Source: Dysidea avara (taxonomy: Eukaryota; Porifera; Demospongiae; Dictyoceratida; Dysideidae). Taken from it: a DNA stretch of 64,000 nucleotides. Shown here in pieces: positions 37,701 through 46,700 of this stretch (its first letter is position 1; each line of letters opens with the position of its first letter). The notes below the pieces were generated by a model. The model saw nothing but the letters and a program-made list of their open reading frames with translations. It had not been told where the DNA came from and ran no database searches. Where the stretch lies: assembly GCF_963678975.1 (NCBI RefSeq), contig NC_089272.1, positions 23,131,200-23,195,199 on the forward strand, in the 5' to 3' direction. The position numbers were made by a program, and so were the translations under genes.

Positions 37701-40700
37701 ATATAGCATTTATAAACGGTGCAAACAGCACATAGACAGTGTGTGAAGTGCTAGTACTGTGGTAAGCTATAAACTGAGAATTAATAGGTTCATTGTCAGT
37801 CTGGGTGACAATAATTAGAACACATTTTGACTGCTCTATTAGAGTATTCAAACATTCTATTGGAGTCTATAACTTTTTTCTTAGTTTTCAGCCCCACTTC
37901 AGATCTGGTCAGTTGATGTGTATTCGTATAACTGTACATAAAGATTGAGCATGCATAAAGTGGCCTATAGGTGCATGCATATGAGACTTTGTCTATGTGT
38001 ATTTGTTTTAGAATTTTATACCATATAGGTGGCTTATCATGGTAGTCCTTTCAAGGCTTATGAAGTATTCATCACAGCATTGAAGGCTCAGTACTTAGAG
38101 AAGGGACTTGTACTACCACTACTAGAGGATCAAAATCCTGCAGGTACAGTACCTGTATATGTGTAATGCACAGTGCTGGAGTGATTTAATTTGGCCTAAG
38201 TTTAGTTATTAATTTGAGACAATGGTTCTGTGACAAAATCTGTGCAAAACATTGTTTATAGATATGGCTATTGCAGTCATTTAACTTCCTAGTGTCTAAA
38301 TGTAAGCTATGTATTTGTAAAGAAAATTTATTCCAGGTATTTGTCTGTTTATTAGCTATCACTATGAGTTTCCAATGCCCAGAATATGCCTTGTTGTGGG
38401 AAGCGGTAGTAATGTTACATTTGGTAGACATAAGGGGAGTGGGTGGGGCATGAAGGCCAAGGTCAGATTTGGAGTCTATATGTTCCCTTCTTTGCCCTCA
38501 AATTGCTTGAAGAATAAGACTAGCTGGCTCTCCATGGCTTTACAAGCTCACTGAATACCATTCTTACAAAGCCATGGCCATTGAATGTTCACAAGAGAAC
38601 CTGCTGCGGAAACCAGACTTGCCAGTTTTGAAGGTTGGTTTTACTAGTCTATTATTACCTCAATCCTGGTGAGGTAAAAACTTGGAATTTGTGTGCATGG
38701 AAGCTGGATGGGTATTCCATCATGATGTTGGCTTGTCTTTATTCTTCAACTGTATATATCAGAAAAAAATATGTACAAACAAGCTGTGTGGCCTTGAATT
38801 AAAAGGGCAGTTGTTTTCTAAATTTTGACAAAAAGTGTTTTAGACTTGTACTTTGCAGCCCTAGGTTTCACTTGATTGGACAATCATGCTACTGGGTAGA
38901 CAATGACTGCTACATACCATAGCATTGAGTCACCCTTTTGTTTTATTGCTACATAAGAAGTTACTTATTTACGGTCTTAAATCTTATCGCAACCTCCTTG
39001 CTGTATTTACAGATACATATTATAATACAGTATGGTAACACTGTGTAACAGCCGTGAAAATTTGCACTTTTCTGCCAACACAAAAACCAGCCTCACTTTT
39101 CTTTCACAACAGCTTGGAAGTACTGTGTAGGCATAATTAAGCTCAAATATGCCTTCAGAATGATACTACATGCAACTGACAAGTCACCATAGAATAGACT
39201 ATATGCGTGGTCTATTTGTTAAATGAAAGAATGATCAATTTGCTGCATTGGTTAGTGGCGTGTCCAAGAATTTTATGGTGAAAGATTATTGCAAACCCCA
39301 TACAAAAGTATGGTAGTATATGCGACTTGATCTATAAATCACCACTAAAACTATGGACTCAGCTCCTGTTTCCAGCTACTATGCTATATAGGTAGAGGAA
39401 TCTATCGCCCTGGAAGAAATACTGGTAAGTGGTCAAGATTCACATTTTCTATGTACATTAGATCAAAGTCATTCACCATCGTGACATGTTAAAACATGTC
39501 AAAATACTACATGTTATTAGAATGTTTTTGGCCATGCATATATCAAGTCAATTTTCTTCTGACTGACTGACTGACCGACTGATTGGCTGACCAACTGACT
39601 GGCAGACAGACTGACTGACTGACTGACTGACTGACTGACTGACTGACTGACTGACTGACTGGCTGGCTGGCTGACTGACTGACTGACTGGCTGGCTGGCT
39701 GGCTGGCTGACTGACTGACTGACTGACTGACTGACTGACTGACTGACTGACTGACTGACTGACTGACTGACTGACTGACTGACTGACTGACTGACTGACT
39801 GACTGACTGACTGACTGACTGACTGACTGACTGACTGACTGATTGACTGACTGACTGACTGATGCTTTCAGTCAAGCATCGGTTAACACTATGTAACTAG
39901 ATTGCTTCACCATTCAAACTTATTAGGCCTGAGACATGCCTTTTTGCCTACCACAGTAGCTACAATGCTTGCATTATGGACACGCCTTTGTCCTCCTTTG
40001 TGTCCCATATCTTTCTCCAATACTGCATACATAGATATTAATTTATGATAGTACCTTTATGGTTTCTTTAGCTCAAATACACTATATTTAAAACAGGAAC
40101 TTTCCTTAGTGACTGGATTGATTGCAGAGGCACTTCTTGTACTGTTCTTTATTTATAACATTGCTGAAAACAAAACAACATGGCTACTATTCCATAAACA
40201 ATAACCAGGTCATGCATCCAGGTCATGTATCCAGTTGAAAAAATGATTTTGTGCCATGTCTGGTACCATTTGTCTGTTTGATACAGTACATACAGGTTCA
40301 CCAATCATATATTATGCAAATCAAGTAAAACATACATGTACAAGGAGTTTTAAATTCATAGAAATAAAAAGTGATGAAACAAGGGACATCACCTACATGT
40401 GTAGTTATACTAGTGGACATTTAATCTGTGTTTCTGTTGTGGCTATTGACAAACTATGATAAGTTAAGTACCCTTGTATCATCCCTTTTTTTAATTTCTA
40501 TGATCCCTACTGAAATTTAAAGCACCTAATATTCCCTAGCACATGCAGTTGTGTACTCATGAAGAATGCAGAAAAAAATCCCAGACTTGATCCCCAGCAA
40601 ATCACCACTGGGTCTGGAATTTTTTTCTGCATTCGTCATGTTTCAGTGACATGCTTCAGACTCCCTGTACTCACAGGCTTTAAGCCTTCTCACAGGTCCC

Positions 40701-43700
40701 TAGTGGGATAGCATTCACAGGATGATTATCCACATTTTGTTGTTACAGATGTCATAATGGACATGTTGAGCAACAGTACAATGAGGGAGGCTATATTACA
40801 ATACTATGAAGAATCTGGTGATCCACAAGCAGTATTTAAAGCTATTAAGCAGTCACGAGAGGAAGAAGAGACCACAGATAGTGATGATGGCTTCTTATAC
40901 ACCATGTTTGGGAAGTGGAGGTATTAGATTGATATGGTACAGTGTATATTATTGTATAGAGTACGTCATATAACATTTCTTCAAGTGTGGTTAAACTGTC
41001 TTTTTGGCACAATGCACTTTACAGGTAATAACTCAATAAACTTTAGTAGATATGCTAGTAAAACTATAACTTAAGATTATATATTCTTTTATAGCATCTG
41101 GAATACAAGAAACAGCCTAAAAATATCTTGATATTTTTTAAACCAAAATTGCTATACCACAGGTGCTCACATAGGTGTAACATGAAGGGGGAATACCAGC
41201 TATATAGGGTTCAAAATGCATGCATCATTATAGTTATGTGTGTTTGTATGTGTTTGCAAAAATGTAAGAACAAACTTAAGAAGCTGTAAGTGGCATCTTG
41301 ATGTGTTTGCAAATTCCAATGCACTTTAATCATATACGTGTAAGCAAAACTGAAATTTGACAATTATTTCTATAATGTAGTTTTCTACCTGTAATGATCC
41401 TTTATTTCATTATGTCATTACAGAGTATTTCAAAATCAAGGTACCACCTTTACTCGTATGGCAACACTGGAGGCTAGGGCATCACTGAGGACTACTATTC
41501 CACAACTAGCCTACCTTCCTGTGATCTTCTTATCTTATGGATTTCTACTAGGTTAGTGGCGTTTTCTAATGCATGAATATGATATGTTGAGCAGATAATT
41601 ATGTACCGTATTTTGGAAAACCAAATTGCACATTAGAAGTTTTGAGAACAGAGACATAACCTTTCTGAGCATTCCCAGTACTCATAGCTGCTTGTAGGGT
41701 TTCCCAACATATAAGAAAATCTGAAATCATGAGTGCTCACAAAAGGGTGGATGGATGGTGGCATGGGCAACAGATAGACATGGAGGTAGGCCACAAATGA
41801 AGTCCTGACATGAGGTCACAAGACTGTGCTGTCTCCTCAGTAGCTAATATAAAGCAGAATTAATATAGAAACATTTGACCAGAAACCATCCACCAGTGCA
41901 CCACTGATTCTCGTCAAGTCAAGTCCTTATCAAGACTAGAAATTGTCATTCAAGCTTACCACACCATGCAGAAAGGATGGCTCTTAATGAACCAGCCTCA
42001 AATGATGTTGAAAATTAAAACCAATAGTATCATAGCGTAGCTACCCACTGGTGGTGTTAATGTGATTTTGCCTGAATCAGATGTAATTTGGATTGGCTTT
42101 GTAAAATCTGGCTCAGGGCCGCCCACAGTTGCCCTGTTTTTTTGTTTGTTTTTTTTTGGTCTTCAACTTACAGCTTGGGTGAGAATGGAAACCTCCTTGC
42201 TCTTGTGGCCCCACTTTAGCTCTTTGCCCTGGGCCCCTTAATTTCTCTGGGCGGCCCTGATCTGGTTACATATTATTATCATTTAAATGCTGTGCCTGTT
42301 CATGATTACTAGATGTTTTGCCTTAGAAAAAGCTCATATTTACATGACAGTAATTTATTATTTTTATTTTTGGTGAGATTTGGGTTGACTACCTCATACA
42401 GAAATACAAACTTTCAAGCTATGGATTGAGGGATGAAGAAACTTACATCCATTAACCACGAATAGTAGATGGGGAGGAGCCTATAATAGTTGTTATCTGC
42501 ACATATCCATTTCTTTATACATCTAGAATTGAACCAGCTTCTACATGTGCACAATAGATAGAATGTAAACAGGAATGATTTTGCCCACAATTAATAATAG
42601 AATCCCACACAATTTTTTTTTAAATTTCAGGATAACCAGCATTAATTTCACAAGCCATGACATCATGTGTGAAATTGTCACTTTACATAAATTACACAAG
42701 TATAAGAAACTTTAAGGATCATAGAAAAAAGTAGGGAAACAGGGGAGGTTGCTTACACCTGCAGATATACTAGGGTGCAGTGTCGTTACGTAATATTATT
42801 ACTTCTTGTGGTAACTAAGTAATATAACAAATTATGCTAGTAATACTTTACTTACAAATGTGATGCATTACCTAAGTAATGAAGTTACTGTAATGAGTCT
42901 AATGTTAAGCAAGTAACAAACTCACTAATCTTGTTATGAATCCATTGAGTAACACCTAGCCACAATGGATAGCCACAATAAGTAACAAAGCCCACCTTGA
43001 AGTAATGAATGAAGCTTATTGACTAACTTCTTTCTCTCAAATACAATTATAGCCAAGATTCCAACGACACAATCATATCATGTGATATGGTGGTAGTTGC
43101 ACATGTGACAGCTTAAGACTGTGGACACAAAAGTATTGTAATATTATTATAGTTACTTTGTTTTATGGGTAATATGTAACTGTAACTAATTAGTTTTAGC
43201 TGCAAGTTAAAGTAGTAAAGAGTTACTTTTAAAAAGTAATTGCCCCAACTCTGCTAGTGGACATTTAATCCCTATACCCATGACTGAATTAGGGACTAAA
43301 TGTTCACTAGTATATCTGCAGGTGTATAGACAACCTCCCTTGTTCCCTTATACTTTTTCTGTGATCCCCAATTGAACTTAAGTTCCTAATGTTTCTTTAT
43401 ACTTGTTTGTGTACTTATTTTGTACTATCAGACTCATAAACCGCATCAGAAGAAAGAATGGTGCCAGAGTTAATATTTTGTCTAAACATGCATCCCAACT
43501 ATCAATTACTGATTTAGTGGCCATTATACTTCGCTTTCAACTATGTTCAGCCCATTACACAGTACTACAAATGAAGAACAGTAGGAGAAGTGCCTCTGCA
43601 ATCAATCCAGTCACCATGGAAATTATGGACAATTCCTGTTTACAAAGTAGGGAAGTCATCATGCTACCACGAATTGACCCTTTGGGCTGTCAGCAAAAAG

Positions 43701-46700
43701 AAATGGGACTCAAAAAGGACAAAGCTGTATGTACTGCGGTATGCCGAAAGGCGCCTGTTGGGCTGAGGTGACGTTGAATAGTGAAAAAAATCAAGCTTGT
43801 AGCCATAGCCGTTATCAAGTTACACTTGTCTGAAGGCAGTAGTTAGTCGGTCTGTCGGCAGAAATTTCCACTGAATAAAAAGATTTTAAAATTCCATAGC
43901 AACCTACATATCTGAGGCATGTTTAGCCATTCTGGAGACAATTTTGGGCTTGATTCTACCTAACCAATACTGCCAAGGCACAATGAAGCTATTTTGAGGT
44001 TGATTTCTAGTCAATATGATTTTGTGAAAAGGTGCTAATGTCCTTGATCAGCACTACTGTGCTTTATGATTATATAATGCATTGTCCTCTCACAGGTACA
44101 GTATATATTCAGACAACATCAGCTCTACTGATAGTGTCAGGATTTTGTGTGTACTCAGTGGCCAGTGCTCTCTTCATGTTCCCCATCATGCACAAATACT
44201 ACTCACAGGCTCTCACTGTAAGTTATGACCAGACAATTATAGTACTTCAATTGATACATATACTCTGTCTCTATGTAGCTGTACCAGTTAGAACACAGTG
44301 ATGGTATAGGACACTCTGTTGATCTGGTCATTCAGGGTTTTGCTAGATTTGTGTTCCTAGGATTAATACCAGTAATTCTCTGTGGTGGAATATTGTACCT
44401 CCTGGTGTGTGTGTATGTGTGTGCGTGTGTGTGTGCGTGTGTGTGTGCGTGCGTGCGTGCATGTGTTTGTGTGTGTACGTGTGTGCATGCATGTGTGCGA
44501 GTGTGTGTGCATGTGTACTTGCGTGTATGAACAAACTTTGTAATTGATATTCCCTATTTTAGGTAATAATGGTGTCATCATACAGTTTCGAAGTTTATCT
44601 ACAAGTGTTAGTTGTCAATATGGCTCTCAACCAGACATGGATTGCTCTACTAATATTTGTACTCTGTGCATTCCCCAGTATAGCATTCCGCCTGTCACCA
44701 GTGATTAGTTCAGTAGCTGGATTTACTAGTGGCTTCTTTATACCCCGTGAATCCATGCCTCCTTGGTGAGTTGATAGTGTAGACTCTAGAATGACATGTA
44801 TGGCTTACACAAAAACTCTAGTTACATGTGCTTGTTTACATTGGAGTAAAATGTGGCTTCACCATTTCCAAGCTTTAATAGCCTTCTTGCTTGCTTGTAA
44901 CACTATACCATCATGAATTTGTTGAGTCATGGTGAAGATGAGACAAATCCAAATTCCATAGATTGTTGTACTCATGACTTCTGATGTGCTTTTAGTTTAT
45001 TTTCAATATAGTTGCTATAGAATTGCATTCAATAATAAAGCTGAAACTTTAACAGATCATCAATTTATCCTTCTAGACATGTAGCTAAGAAACCATAATA
45101 TGAATTCAAGAAAATGCCAACTAGCTGGGTTTTTATTCAGCAGATCACATGCAGTATAATATATAAATCAGATCCTTATTACCTGTAGGGTGACTGAAGT
45201 GTCACTCTCTGGTATATTCATTAAGGTAGCTCAATCTGAAGGTTATTGTGATCATTTTAGAATTAATGACAGCTTGTGCATTATTTTGCAATATTAAGAA
45301 AACATTAATATCACACTTACAAATGAAACTATGCCAAAAATATTGCTGAGTATACGTGAAAATTTGGTACACGTAGCTTCAACCATTGGTAAGCTACAAT
45401 ACACCAAATACTTGAAACTGGGTCACATATATGTGCACTATTTGTATACATTCTTTTTGTAAGGAAAACTTATTTAGTTCTGTTCATACCTATCTGTACA
45501 CAGGTATCGTTGGTTGTTCTTTGTTAATCCTAACTACTATGGTTTCTCCTCAACTTCTTATCTACTGTTAAAGGAGTTTGACTCAAACTGTGCAGGAAAT
45601 GAGCTGGAGTGTTATGTCTCCACTGGGGACTACACCTTGACACAGTTCAATTTCAATGAAACCAACCCCGCTCTGCATGTAACAGTGAGTGTTCAGTAAA
45701 CTAAAGACTTGCATATAGTCTAGGACATTGTAACTGTTTAGGAAAAGCTACACATATCAGTACTTTTGAATTTCGCAGATGGTCCAAGCTATTGTAAATT
45801 GAAGTGTAGTAGGCATGTATGATTTTTTGCCGTTAAACTTTGTAGATGCATTAGTTTATCAATCATTCCCATGTAGGCGTGACAAAAAAATCTGTCTTTC
45901 TGATGCAAATTATCATCCACAACTCTGTGACCATTAAAACAATCCATGAATTCACCTCTAAATGTATGCCAAATTTCACAGCAGTTGAGGTACAAATTTG
46001 TGTTTATACTGGTTTTGTAAAGTATGCAAAAAATGAAGAAAAACTTACTGAAGCCCCAGCAAAAAAAATGTAAAAATGAAGAAATTAATCCTATCTTTGT
46101 ATCAGATGATTTTGTTTAGATTTGGTGTGTGGGGTACCAAAAGTGGAAGGCAATTACAAAAATTGTGTAATTTTGAGAAGGGACCATGGAGCCTATGCAC
46201 AACATGGTATGGTGTGCCAGCTTTCTTGGCGGCTGCACTACTCACTACCATGTGTATTGATTTTTAAAAAAATGAAAAAGGCAATGTTCAAATTTTATGT
46301 AACTTTGCCAGTGGATTGAAGTGCAGTATATAGTAAGCTCACAAACACAGCAGCTTGTAGTAGTTGTGTGCTTACAGTCTTATGCCTGATAACAGTACTA
46401 GTCAAGATGCAGATTATTGCTCTTGCTCCAACTTCCTCAACAAGCATTAGTGCAGTCACTGTAAATTTCAGTAATTTCCTGATGACTTAGCTGCTGAGTT
46501 TTAGTATCTGTCTGCAGTTGAAGTACAAAAAATCAAGTGAACTTGGAATAGTGTAGAAATACATTCATTGAGAGTGGTTGCATGTTGAACTAATGTTTAT
46601 GAGTGCCCACATGAGAATCCATATAACACAGGAATTGAACAGCCCACATTTGTCACCCTTGACACATTGTATCACATCTTTGTAGCTGTTTGCGTTTAAG

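Noticed and set aside
39543..39875. 110-residue minus-strand frame of repeating Ser-Val-Ser-Gln
   Set aside because: It is a tetranucleotide microsatellite read in frame, within an intronic repeat.
43403..43771. 122-residue frame
   Set aside because: Composite repeat copy; no splice context or domain.
44343..44581. His/Thr-rich frames on the minus strand
   Set aside because: They come from the GT microsatellite at 44405-44530.
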